DNA of 35,104 nucleotides from Moritella sp. PE36 (GCF_000170855.1 NZ_ABCQ01000051.1:1-35104); one strand, 5' to 3'. Numbered from the stretch's first letter, positions 25,201 through 32,324 are shown. Notes: generated from the letters alone by a model not told the origin. Numbers and translations: made by a program.

Positions 25201-25602
25201 GGGAATGGTTTACGTGCATTCATTAATGGTACGTTAAGACAAAGTAAGCTCGACAAAATTGATGACGTTACTCCGCTGCGAGCGACCGGGCTGAAAGGCC
25301 TCGAAGGCGGTGACTATTGTGCTATCGTCTACGACAGTGATGTCAGCATCAATTACGCCCCGTTACAGGGGAACCTACAGGGTGAAATCCTTGGCATCGC
25401 GGCATTTCATGTTGAGATTGGCGGGGTTAGATTACTCGACACCTTCTCATCAAGTACGTTACCCTCGGTTCTTATTTCCGCGCTTGATCCAACAACTGTT
25501 TGTGCGGGACAACTCCGTTTGCTTAGCGCGCCGCGACCACCTAGTTCGTCAGAGCCGGCAGATATAGATCCGGATAATCCAAAAGGAGGTTACTTGCAGT
25601 AG
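22204..25602 (+). CDS. Large repeat-containing surface/secreted protein (DUF11-like domains)
   Basis: This 1132-residue protein has two hydrophobic N-terminal segments (about 3-22 and 44-63). The second ends SYPSQA|DGG and looks like a signal peptide with a long positively charged leader starting at Met23. After a unique domain (about 65-270) come five repeats of about 125-134 residues starting near residues 274, 408, 537, 663 and 791. Each opens with an IEIVKEIS-type strand, has a YRITVENIGE...LINVMVTD core and closes with ...SDPAVLRC; these resemble the DUF11-type immunoglobulin-like repeats of bacterial surface proteins. A unique C-terminal domain (about 916-1132) follows, with no LPxTG, PEP-CTERM or autotransporter barrel visible. 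The first kilobase is GC-richer than the neighbours. Adhesion or matrix function is a guess. Confidence 0.7.
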   Translation: MFLSIFISSLLFCVLLLSIAHMNYSLSFKIRRWSGKIESLRSITVTAAIVIVCSMFTSYPSQADGGDFSLDFTAAAPFDYNHTTGGGAFEDRTVGKFDDIVESLEGGDFACGDTVTFLTQVVTASSPSDAIQTIELDYVFLANSTGQPGVALSDVTGVQINYAVASPDGDGLDSGNKDNDNSSATLTAELLTGPLYTSGAELHATVEVTNLEAGEEVIVRVDVRVSCDLGSRPTGNLQARLDDARTIAPNGDTIPGGAQTIPFKKVNKIEPAMIEVSKTVTTVNGNCPGNESLTIDLIDAVKYCYEVTNTATTTPLLNVMVVDDNGTPGNPNDDFEIENLIGLTNEDNDNITDDLAAGSVATGSAIVEINDFNLAGQALVNIATATADGVSDTDPAQVNINPLPVPAVEIIKEICIKVECTDGDFVDANSSTVAPITTLGGDATYRITVENIGETSLINVMVTDAQLNIVDYFVGNLAFEETKILTSVNIPELAQPGRCQISGDLTNIATVTAEFALTSETVMDSDPAVLRCVEEALTLIKEISIDGGTTYFDANDGANAPVVALGEGGLYRISVFNGGTADLMNVVLNDSTLGIANYAVGTVLVGNTVILGAGEIPALAQPERCEDPGDITNIATVTGTSTVTGNELSASDPAVLRCVEEVIEIVKEISVDGVNFFDANNSSTAPAVEIGAGATYRIILRNNGTTELINLIVNDAKLSISNFAVSGALAAGSSITLTSGDITQLDQSDTNLCSTADDFTNMASVTATSPATGNEVSDMDPAVLRCINEGITILKAVSVDGGNTFFDANTSDTAPSLAIGGEAIYRVTLENIGSSKLANLELNDEELEVIKLKLDDLDIGIKRTEDGIEISAPRTPCSMAGTHTNIASINAISVATGNTVSASDPALINCIGDAAGVLIIDEDSIDNDLVYWLGSVAKPEPNNGSDFSTAEINEHIPAIGQRLPLPFFVSNVGSQFQLKTGQVGDEAWYALQQVPSNWGGNGLRAFINGTLRQSKLDKIDDVTPLRATGLKGLEGGDYCAIVYDSDVSINYAPLQGNLQGEILGIAAFHVEIGGVRLLDTFSSSTLPSVLISALDPTTVCAGQLRLLSAPRPPSSSEPADIDPDNPKGGYLQ
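23023..24948 (+). repeat. Five tandem Ig-like domain repeats within the surface-protein gene
   Basis: Units begin near 23023, 23425, 23812, 24190 and 24574 (375-402 bases each). The first is the most divergent and has an inserted acidic loop (NDDFEIENL). The last four share FxDANxxxxAP, the YRI/V strand and the closing DPA-(V/L) plus cysteine, which suggests one conserved disulfide per domain. DNA identity between units is modest, so the duplication is old. Confidence 0.75.
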
Positions 25603-26014
25603 TTGCGGTTATTTCGTTCGCCAGTTAACTTGCAGCAAGCAACTACTGATTCAATCTTGTAAATTACGTGGTATGAGAAACTACTCTAACTCATAATGGG
25701 ATATATACGAGTTAGAGTGATTGCAAAACTCATGATGATTGAGATTGATGATTAAAGGTGAATAGAAATTACGTTATGTTCGCGAAACAGAGCGTTGTTG
25801 GCGATCTTAAAAATAGAATGATATTTCAAATGAGCTAGTCATTTTTAATGCCAACTTGGAACGTTATTTTAGTGTTTACCATCAAAGGTCACAGTTATTA
25901 TTGTTGTTTATGCTTAATCGTGATCGCCACTAAATATTTAATATTATTGTGTTTTAAATGTCATATTCTTAATTTAACCTCAAATCCGTTAAAACAACAA
26001 TCAAAGGATTTGAT
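25603..26014. other. Intergenic region before the sphingomyelinase gene
   Basis: This spacer of 412 bases has no supported ORF. A perfect 10-bp inverted repeat, ACTCTAACTC (25683-25692) and GAGTTAGAGT (25709-25718), with a 16-base loop lies about 80 bases after the surface-protein stop. Without a T-run it is only a weak terminator candidate. The sphingomyelinase promoter should lie in the last 200 bases. Confidence 0.4.
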
Positions 26015-27352
26015 GTGAATATACTAAAAAATGTAATAACAACAACTTGCCTCACTTGTGTTATGAGTGCGTCTGCACTTGCCGACAGTGATATCTACCT
26101 TACCAACAACTCTAACCAGACCATGTCGATTCAAGTTAACCACACTGGTTCAGATTTACTTGAAGAAGGTGCAGAATGGCAACAACATGTACAGACACTT
26201 AAACAATGGGAAACTAAAATGGTATTAAGTTTTAATCGCTGGGAAGGGGTTAAGTCTGGTGATACTTATCAGTTCGAAACATTGGTGACCAATGAAAATG
26301 GCGAGTCGCTGTCGTTGTTACAACAAGTGAAAGGATATTGGTATAAATCAACACTTGATCATGGCGCAAGTACCAATGATGTTGCGTTGAATTGGGCGGA
26401 TGATCGTGATACTCATCGTTATGAGTCCAAATACAACAGTAACAGCAGTAGTACTGAAATCGCTTTTAAAGCGAGTGCGACTGGTCGTTATGATGATATT
26501 TATTACAGTATCACCCCGCAAAAAATTGATGAACAGCCTGTAGCAGACGCAGATACACTCAAAGTCATGTCATATAACGTCTGGGCTCTGCCTGTGATTG
26601 CAAAGCACATCGGTGACCGTTTTCAGGAAATACCGAAGCATTTAAAAGGCTATGATGTGCTTATGCTACAGGAAGTCTTTGCTTCTGGTCGTGATGCATT
26701 TTTGCGTGATCTTGCTAAAGAATATCCGTATCAAACGAAGATGTTAGATTACCCTGGGATTAATGTTTACGATGGTGGTGTGACTATCGTGAGTCGCTAT
26801 CCAATTGTTAATGAAGGGCAATACGTCTATCCCGATTGCTCTGGGACAGACTGCTTTGCCGACAAAGGCGTAAATTATGCTGAAGTGATCAAAAATGGTA
26901 AGGCATATCATGTATTCGCAACCCATACAGCGTCGTTCGATACTGATACCGCACGTGATTACCGCCAACGTCAATTCCGCCAGATGCGTGATTTTGCACA
27001 AGCGCAGAATATCCCAGTCACTGATACTGTTGTCTATGGTGGTGATTTTAATGTGAACAAACTTAAATTCCCAACTGACTATCAACAGATGTTTGCCAAC
27101 CTTAGCGCTGATGAACCGCAATATGCGGGTTATACAGAATCAACGTTTGATCCGCGCATTAATGCCTACGCAGGTAATGCGTTATCGGGTGGTGAAAATA
27201 TCGAATATCTTGATTATGTGGTGGTCAGTAATGAATTTGCCAAGCGAAACGAGAACATAAACACAGTGAAAATACCGCGTACCACGGTTGCTAGTTTATG
27301 GAAGCATTGGAATTTGTCTGATCATTTTCCTGTTAAAGCAGTAATCCGTTAA
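26015..27352 (+). CDS. Secreted neutral sphingomyelinase C
   Basis: This 445-residue protein has a signal peptide (about 1-23, ending ALA|DS), an N-terminal beta-rich domain (about 24-175) and an endonuclease/exonuclease/phosphatase-fold catalytic domain (about 180-445). The catalytic residues of bacterial sphingomyelinases are visible: the VMSYNVWALP asparagine, metal-binding Glu220 (MLQEVF), FATHTAS, GGDFNVNK, LDYVVVS and the general base His437 (SDHFPVKAV). It splits sphingomyelin into ceramide and phosphocholine and often acts as a haemolysin. The start is GTG 26015, with AAAGG about 8 bases upstream. The stop shares one base with the ATG of the next gene, a foldase-like protein, which implies a two-gene unit. 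Confidence 0.93.
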   Translation: MNILKNVITTTCLTCVMSASALADSDIYLTNNSNQTMSIQVNHTGSDLLEEGAEWQQHVQTLKQWETKMVLSFNRWEGVKSGDTYQFETLVTNENGESLSLLQQVKGYWYKSTLDHGASTNDVALNWADDRDTHRYESKYNSNSSSTEIAFKASATGRYDDIYYSITPQKIDEQPVADADTLKVMSYNVWALPVIAKHIGDRFQEIPKHLKGYDVLMLQEVFASGRDAFLRDLAKEYPYQTKMLDYPGINVYDGGVTIVSRYPIVNEGQYVYPDCSGTDCFADKGVNYAEVIKNGKAYHVFATHTASFDTDTARDYRQRQFRQMRDFAQAQNIPVTDTVVYGGDFNVNKLKFPTDYQQMFANLSADEPQYAGYTESTFDPRINAYAGNALSGGENIEYLDYVVVSNEFAKRNENINTVKIPRTTVASLWKHWNLSDHFPVKAVIR

Positions 27353-28311
27353 TGCGATTGCCATTACTATTAATAAGCGTTGCCTTTATTGGCAGCGTTT
27401 ATTTCTTCATCACCAATGAAAATGAATTGAATGCAGAGAAGCAAGAAAGTGCCATACCTGCATTATCTGAAACCGATCATTCAACAATACAACCCACAGA
27501 CATAGCACCGAATAAAACGAAAGAAAAAATACCAGTTAATGAAGATATGTCTGAGCCAGAAACCTTATTGCAAGACGCACAAGGTCAAACGTTAATGACG
27601 GCGATAACGTCATTTTGGCAGCAATGTCGAAGGGAAAATAATTGCGATGAATTGTTAGCCGAACAGCAGTTGATACTTGACGATGCTCGTTATCAGTTGT
27701 TAGTTAACTTCCCTGTAAATCAACAGAACGAACAACGGTTGATGGGGGCGTCGTTAATCAGTCAGGATGCAAGTTTGGCGGATAAAATCGCCAATGTTAA
27801 AGGGATTAGAGAGCTGGTGTGGGCTGACGATGCCGCGCTGTTATTTCAGCAGCAAGATGCTTATTATGACTACCGTTTATCGTTAGCGGATCCTGAAAGT
27901 CGATTTAACCAGACTCAGAACGCGGATGATTTTATCAATGAATACAATGCGATGTTGGCAGAGCAGGGTGATGATTTAGATAGCTTTGCGTTAAGTTCTG
28001 ATACTGCCAAGTATGAAGAGGCGTTGCATTTAATCCCACCGTCTATGCCTGAAGATGAAACAGCAAGAATTAAGGCTGAACTGGCTTCGCAATATCTCAC
28101 CGCTAATGAGCGACAATCCATTGTTAATAGAGAGCAGCAAGTTGATAAGCAAGAGCAAGAAATAACGGATTACCAGCAGGGATTAAATCAACTTGAGGCC
28201 ACACTTGCTAATGAACGTGCAACGTCAAAGCAAACGATGAGTGATGAGGATTGGCTAGCTTATAAAGCTGATCGCTTGTATCAATATCGTCTTAACTTCT
28301 TTAGTCTTTAG
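27352..28311 (+). CDS. Lif-like membrane-anchored chaperone paired with sphingomyelinase
   Basis: This 319-residue protein has an N-terminal membrane anchor (about 3-20), a low-complexity Pro/Thr/Glu linker (about 25-65) and a helical domain that resembles the lipase foldase. ADDAALLFQQQDAYYDYRLSL corresponds to the Lif segment with LFxEExxYxxYxLxRL. The C-terminal LASQYLTANERQSIVNREQQ and the coiled-coil-like stretch following it correspond to the end of Lif. The strict RxxFxYxLSxLGE motif is missing; in its place is AITSFWQQCRRENNCDELL, with two cysteines. Its start codon overlaps the sphingomyelinase stop (TAATG). By analogy with the lipase/Lif pair at 18839-20655 it should help fold the sphingomyelinase before secretion. 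The relationship is clear by eye but divergent. Confidence 0.75.
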   Translation: MRLPLLLISVAFIGSVYFFITNENELNAEKQESAIPALSETDHSTIQPTDIAPNKTKEKIPVNEDMSEPETLLQDAQGQTLMTAITSFWQQCRRENNCDELLAEQQLILDDARYQLLVNFPVNQQNEQRLMGASLISQDASLADKIANVKGIRELVWADDAALLFQQQDAYYDYRLSLADPESRFNQTQNADDFINEYNAMLAEQGDDLDSFALSSDTAKYEEALHLIPPSMPEDETARIKAELASQYLTANERQSIVNREQQVDKQEQEITDYQQGLNQLEATLANERATSKQTMSDEDWLAYKADRLYQYRLNFFSL

Positions 28312-28368
28312 GTTGTATTAAAAAGCTTAATGAAAAAGTCATGTTTCCTTCATGTTAACGGCGCAGAC

Positions 28369-28403
28369 TATAATGACATCTGGGCTATACCAGATGTCAT
28401 TTT
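28369..28403 (+). terminator. Terminator-like hairpin overlapping a TATAAT before the phosphodiesterase gene
   Basis: The arms AATGACATCTGG (28372-28383) and CCAGATGTCATT (28390-28401) are perfect 12-bp complements around GCTATA, followed by TT only (four T in all), so termination may be partial. A TATAAT box (28369-28374) overlaps the left arm and could be the minus-10 of a promoter for the next gene, whose SD is at 28415 and ATG at 28427. The element may end the sphingomyelinase transcript while the promoter restarts. Confidence 0.6.
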
Positions 28404-28426
28404 GTGAAGTCGACAAGGAGAAGACC

Positions 28427-30184
28427 ATGAAAAAGACGATGATAATTGCGTTATTAACCGTTGGGGTAGGGATGCAAGTACCCTCTGTGTTAGCGGCCAA
28501 TAAAGCTGTGTTATTGGGTATTGATGGAGTGCAATGGGAAAAGGTACAAGCTTTAAATACCCCAAACTTTGACCGTTTGAATATCAATAAAGCGTATACG
28601 GGTGGCATGAAAGGTTATGACAATGAGCAGTTAACATCAAGTGGACCTGGCTGGGCGACAATTTTAACGGGTGTTTGGGTTAATAAGCATAACGTCGATA
28701 CTAACAGTGCAGGCTTGGCTAATGCCGATTTCCCCAGTATTTTTAAACGTATTTATGATGCAAACCCGATATTAACTCAAGCGTCATTAGTGCATTGGTC
28801 TCCGATTAATACGCAGTTTTTCAGCAATGATATTGCTAATGTTGAGCGGGTCGAAAGTGGCATCAGTGATGCGGATGTAACGTCTGCGACAATAAGTGAA
28901 ATAAATAAAGGCACTGATTTTGTATTTGCACACTTAGATGATCCTGACCATCATGGGCACAGTACGTGTTTTGGTAGCGCTTATAACAAGAGTATTATTA
29001 CTGCTGATCAGCAATTGGGTGAAATCCTAGACGCAATTGAAGTGGCTGAAAAACAAAGTGGCGATAATTGGCTGCTAATGGTAACGACAGATCATGGTCG
29101 TGACAGCTTAGGTTGTGGTCATGGCGCGCAGAAGCTGAACCAAAAAACCATCTTTATCGGCAGTAATGAACTAGTTAATGCTGAGCTTACCGAGAAATTG
29201 GTTGGCTCAAATAACGATTTTTCAGGGCTTTATGGTTACGCGGCACAAACGTCTATTGTGCCCACTTTATTAACCCACTTGGGAATTAAGGTTGAGCAAG
29301 AATGGAAACTGGATGGTCCATCGCTTATCGGTGAATTAGGTGTTCGCAAATTAGTGGCAAGTACTGATGGTTATTTACAGTGGATAAATGAGAGTGACGA
29401 TGATATTCGCATTTATCGTAATGATATTTTGGTTGATGTATTGTCTGCGCAAAATAATTCGTGGCAAGACAATGCGAATACTCGGTTGGGCACAGTAGAT
29501 TATGTTCTTGCGAGTAATGCTAATCCAGTCGCTTTTAGACATAATGTGATGGATGTTAATGCTGGGCTAAGTTGGAACTTATCACGAGGCTATTTCTTCC
29601 GTAGTGATACGCAATATGTGCGTTATAACAAAGTATTGGATAAAGCAGAAGACGGTTACCCGCGCGCTGTGAATGAGAGTAATTGGCCTGGTCTTGGTGC
29701 TGATCGTGAAAACCTGGTTGCCAGTTTCCACAAAGACAGTGATACGGCTTATTTTTTTACTAATGATGGGCAATATTTATCTTACGACCTGAATACTGAT
29801 TCTGTTCGAGATGGTTATCCGAAAGCGGTCGACGCGACCACATGGTCAGGGCTTGAAGCATATGCTGACAATATCGTGGCGACATTACGTTGGAAAGGTA
29901 ATAAAGTTTATTTCTTCCTTGATGACGGAAGTTATCTACGTTATGACTTAGTTAACGATAGCGTTGACAGTGGTTACCCAAAACCGATAAATGATTCCAC
30001 TTGGCCTGGTCTGGGGGCTTATGCACAACAGATTACGGCTGCAATTTATTGGGATGATACACGCGCATATTTCTTTTTGGATGGTCAACGTTATATTCGC
30101 TACAGTATAACAAGTGATCGTGTTGATAGTGGTTATCCTAAACCGACCAATGATAATACATGGCCAGGTCTGTTGGGAATGTAA
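28427..30184 (+). CDS. Secreted type I phosphodiesterase/nucleotide pyrophosphatase with hemopexin-like repeats
   Basis: This 585-residue protein starts at ATG 28427, which has AAGGAG six bases upstream; the frame is open further up to 28352. A signal peptide (about 1-23, ending VLA) is followed by an alkaline-phosphatase-superfamily domain (about 25-330). Metal ligands and nucleophile are visible: Asp33 in LGIDGVQ, the TSSGPGWATILTG nucleophile loop (Ser72 or nearby), LDDPDHHGH, TTDHGRD and CGHG. A linker of about 50 residues leads to four hemopexin-type repeats (YFF at about 389, 442, 495 and 548), each of 53 residues with YxRY, GYPK and WPGL. Family members hydrolyse phosphodiester or phosphocholine-type bonds. 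Placement after the sphingomyelinase suggests work on lipid head groups; this is inference. Confidence 0.85.
   Translation: MKKTMIIALLTVGVGMQVPSVLAANKAVLLGIDGVQWEKVQALNTPNFDRLNINKAYTGGMKGYDNEQLTSSGPGWATILTGVWVNKHNVDTNSAGLANADFPSIFKRIYDANPILTQASLVHWSPINTQFFSNDIANVERVESGISDADVTSATISEINKGTDFVFAHLDDPDHHGHSTCFGSAYNKSIITADQQLGEILDAIEVAEKQSGDNWLLMVTTDHGRDSLGCGHGAQKLNQKTIFIGSNELVNAELTEKLVGSNNDFSGLYGYAAQTSIVPTLLTHLGIKVEQEWKLDGPSLIGELGVRKLVASTDGYLQWINESDDDIRIYRNDILVDVLSAQNNSWQDNANTRLGTVDYVLASNANPVAFRHNVMDVNAGLSWNLSRGYFFRSDTQYVRYNKVLDKAEDGYPRAVNESNWPGLGADRENLVASFHKDSDTAYFFTNDGQYLSYDLNTDSVRDGYPKAVDATTWSGLEAYADNIVATLRWKGNKVYFFLDDGSYLRYDLVNDSVDSGYPKPINDSTWPGLGAYAQQITAAIYWDDTRAYFFLDGQRYIRYSITSDRVDSGYPKPTNDNTWPGLLGM
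29591..30178 (+). repeat. Four hemopexin-type repeats with exact 159-nt period
   Basis: The YFF codons of successive units begin at 29591, 29750, 29909 and 30068, precisely 159 bases apart. Each unit carries the pattern YFF...Y(V/L/I)(R/S)Y...D(S/R/K)(V/A)...GYPK or GYPR...(W)(P/S)GL. The regular spacing fits a four-bladed hemopexin propeller. Inter-unit sequence is similar but not identical. Confidence 0.85.
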
Positions 30185-30268
30185 TAGAGCCTAACTTAAC
30201 AACCAAAATTTCGCTTTAGAAGTGATAGAAAAACACTGCCAACTTATGCAATAATCTGATGATGAGTA

Positions 30269-30955
30269 ATGGCAATATGTATTCAGGTTAACCTTATATT
30301 GCAGAAAAGGAGAAGTATTATTTACACATTGTATTGGGATCGCGGTGGGGCCAACATGGCCACACACGCTGTACTGGAAGAGTTGGGCGTGGCCTATGAG
30401 TTGATAGAGATCGACTTGGCTAAAGGAATGCAACGCACTCCGGAATATATGGCGATTAACCCGAACGGTAAGGTGCCCACATTACAGCATCGGGGTGAAA
30501 TCATTTATGAATCGGCCGCGATCCTGATGTACCTACTTGACCAGCACCCAGATGCCGGTTTAGCGCCCGAACTACAGTCGCCGCGACGAGGCCACTATTA
30601 CCAATACCTCACATGGATGTCGAACACGTTGCAGGAAGCTGCTAACCGCTGGGCTCACCCGGAGCACTACGTCGGGGGTGATACTGATTTGACCCTGGTG
30701 GTGGATAAGGCAACCCAAGAACTGAGCCGCTGCTGGAGCATTATTGATGATGAACTGGGCAATAAAGGCCCCTGGCTTCTAGGCGAAAAGCTTAGCGGCG
30801 CAGACTTCCATCTGTTTATGGTGGCCTACTGGAGTCGCCGATATGGCAGTCGTGCGCAGGACTGGCCAAACCTACGCCGGCACCTGCAGGCCATGCTCCA
30901 ACGCGACTCAATCCAACAGATGATGTCTCAGGAGGGGCTGACATTCGATCTCTGA
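30269..30955 (+). CDS. Glutathione S-transferase family protein
   Basis: This cytosolic GST has an N-terminal thioredoxin-like domain (YTLYWDRGGANMATHAVLEEL ... NPNGKVPTL ... YESAAILMYL, where the E-S-A glutathione contact is clear) and a C-terminal helical domain (LSGADFHLFMVAYW). The frame is open from ATG 30269, giving 228 residues with about 16 extra residues. A strong AAGGAG at 30307-30312 sits before ATT codons at 30317 and 30320, exactly where GST proteins normally begin, so translation may really begin at an ATT. The gene is clearly GC-richer than its neighbours and uses different codons, which suggests transfer. A hairpin follows it. Confidence 0.88.
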   Translation: MAICIQVNLILQKRRSIIYTLYWDRGGANMATHAVLEELGVAYELIEIDLAKGMQRTPEYMAINPNGKVPTLQHRGEIIYESAAILMYLLDQHPDAGLAPELQSPRRGHYYQYLTWMSNTLQEAANRWAHPEHYVGGDTDLTLVVDKATQELSRCWSIIDDELGNKGPWLLGEKLSGADFHLFMVAYWSRRYGSRAQDWPNLRRHLQAMLQRDSIQQMMSQEGLTFDL

Positions 30956-30970
30956 TCTACGAACTAAAGC

Positions 30971-30994
30971 GCCTTACCTCTGGTTAGGCCTTTA
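30971..30994 (+). terminator. Possible terminator after the GST gene
   Basis: GCCTTACC (30971-30978) pairs with GGTTAGGC (30982-30989) with one mismatch around the loop TCT, followed by CTTT. Only three T follow, so it is a weak intrinsic terminator, 16 bases after the GST stop. Confidence 0.45.
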
Positions 30995-31076
30995 GCTATA
31001 ATTGGGAACGCGCGATCTTAATGTCAAAATATTGAATATTAGAACTCATTCGGCGAGTATGTTCTCGTTAACAATC

Positions 31077-31526
31077 TTAAAGCTCATTGAACTGGTCTAG
31101 CCATTTAGTAAAAGAATCAGATACTTGTGTGACAGTACATGCACCGTGGTCAAAAAACCAGACTGCAGCATCTGTTTGCTGACTTAGACAATCGCTCAGT
31201 TTGAAACAAAACATGTTGCCCTTACAATCAGATGCAAACAAAATATGCCCCTTTGGCATACCGCTCATTTCATATAACTGAGACAGTGAAGCGACATCTT
31301 CTAGGCTTAGGAAATCTTGTACTTCCGAAATATCAGAATTCAAATCACAAATCTTAGTTAACACGTTTGGCGTGTGAACCAAGCCATAGGTAGATATTAA
31401 ATATTTATATGATTCAGGTAAAAAACAATTTAACTTTGATTCAAGCTCTGTAATATCATCACCATTTATTGGCACCATGGCATTTTTACTGCCCCAGTTT
31501 TTTACAAATGTATCAATGCTATTCAT
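31077..31526 (-). CDS. SMI1/KNR4 (SUKH) family protein
   Basis: This 149-residue soluble protein of the SUKH superfamily shows the family core: ITELESKLNCFLPESYKYLISTYG at the N-terminus, a long middle with ILFASDCKGNMFCF, and AVWFFDHGACTVTQVSDSFTKWL at the end. Bacterial SUKH proteins are mostly immunity proteins to polymorphic contact-dependent or nuclease toxins. No toxin, VgrG, CdiA or Rhs gene is nearby in this window, so it looks like an orphan immunity gene, on the strand opposite to its neighbours. The start is supported by GGAG 10-13 bases upstream. The toxin target cannot be told. Confidence 0.75.
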   Translation of the reverse strand: MNSIDTFVKNWGSKNAMVPINGDDITELESKLNCFLPESYKYLISTYGLVHTPNVLTKICDLNSDISEVQDFLSLEDVASLSQLYEMSGMPKGHILFASDCKGNMFCFKLSDCLSQQTDAAVWFFDHGACTVTQVSDSFTKWLDQFNEL

Positions 31527-31756
31527 TTAAAAACACTCCAAGATCGCTAACGGTTTATTACCGAGATTGACGATTAAAACCGTCTTAATTTTATAATAAA
31601 AACAAGATACACAGGATAACCATACGATTCAATTAATTATTGATATAACCAATGAATACTATATAAATCATCAATTGGACGATATGTTTGGATTTTGGCA
31701 AAGTAGGGTTATCGGGTCTGCAAGGCCAACACGAATAAAACTCAAGGAAGAACATC

Positions 31757-32170
31757 ATGGCTAATAAACAAGCGTTTCATAACAAAAACTTACCTGATAT
31801 GCGTAATGCTTTTAGTTGGGGGCTAAAACTGAGCGATTTTGATGAGATATTTTTTGTCACAGGTCATGCAGACTGTAACCCGCAATTTATCACCCAACAT
31901 CCCGGAGACCCTGTTGCGCAGACTCGTCTTATTCTTGCACAGATGAAGGATTTTCTGGAAGACGCAGGGTTCAGTATTAATGATATCGTGCGCACTGATT
32001 GGACATTCGTCAATGAAATCAATGGAGAACAATTTGGTGAAATAGCGGGCGTGTGGGAAGAGTTTCTTGTTGATGTAGAGGTCAAACCCGCAACCGGTAC
32101 ATTGCGTTATGTTCAACGTTTAGGGATGGAAAATATGATGGTTGAATATGAAATGATGTTGGCAAGGTAA
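31757..32170 (+). CDS. Rid (YjgF/UK114) family protein lacking the catalytic arginine
   Basis: This 137-residue protein has the Rid fold signature: GLKLSDFDEIFFVTGHAD, QTRLILAQMKDFLEDAGFSINDIVRTDWTF and the C-terminal VEYEMMLAR. RidA enzymes deaminate reactive 2-aminoacrylate-type imines using an arginine in the PAR(S/T)xV motif. Here the equivalent position reads VKPATGTLRYVQRL, with Thr instead of Arg, so imine deamination is doubtful and the protein belongs to a divergent Rid subgroup. CAAGGAAG precedes the ATG. No partner gene is apparent. Confidence 0.85.
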   Translation: MANKQAFHNKNLPDMRNAFSWGLKLSDFDEIFFVTGHADCNPQFITQHPGDPVAQTRLILAQMKDFLEDAGFSINDIVRTDWTFVNEINGEQFGEIAGVWEEFLVDVEVKPATGTLRYVQRLGMENMMVEYEMMLAR

Positions 32171-32324
32171 TGTGAGTCATGAATTGATTAATACATATAA
32201 AACATGCAGCCTTGTCATAACAATATCTTCACAGCATTTTAATTTAACCGTGCTTATTATATAGTTTTATTTATTTACTTTTATAAAACGCCGCATTGAT
32301 TACGATTAGGATGGAAATTTACTT

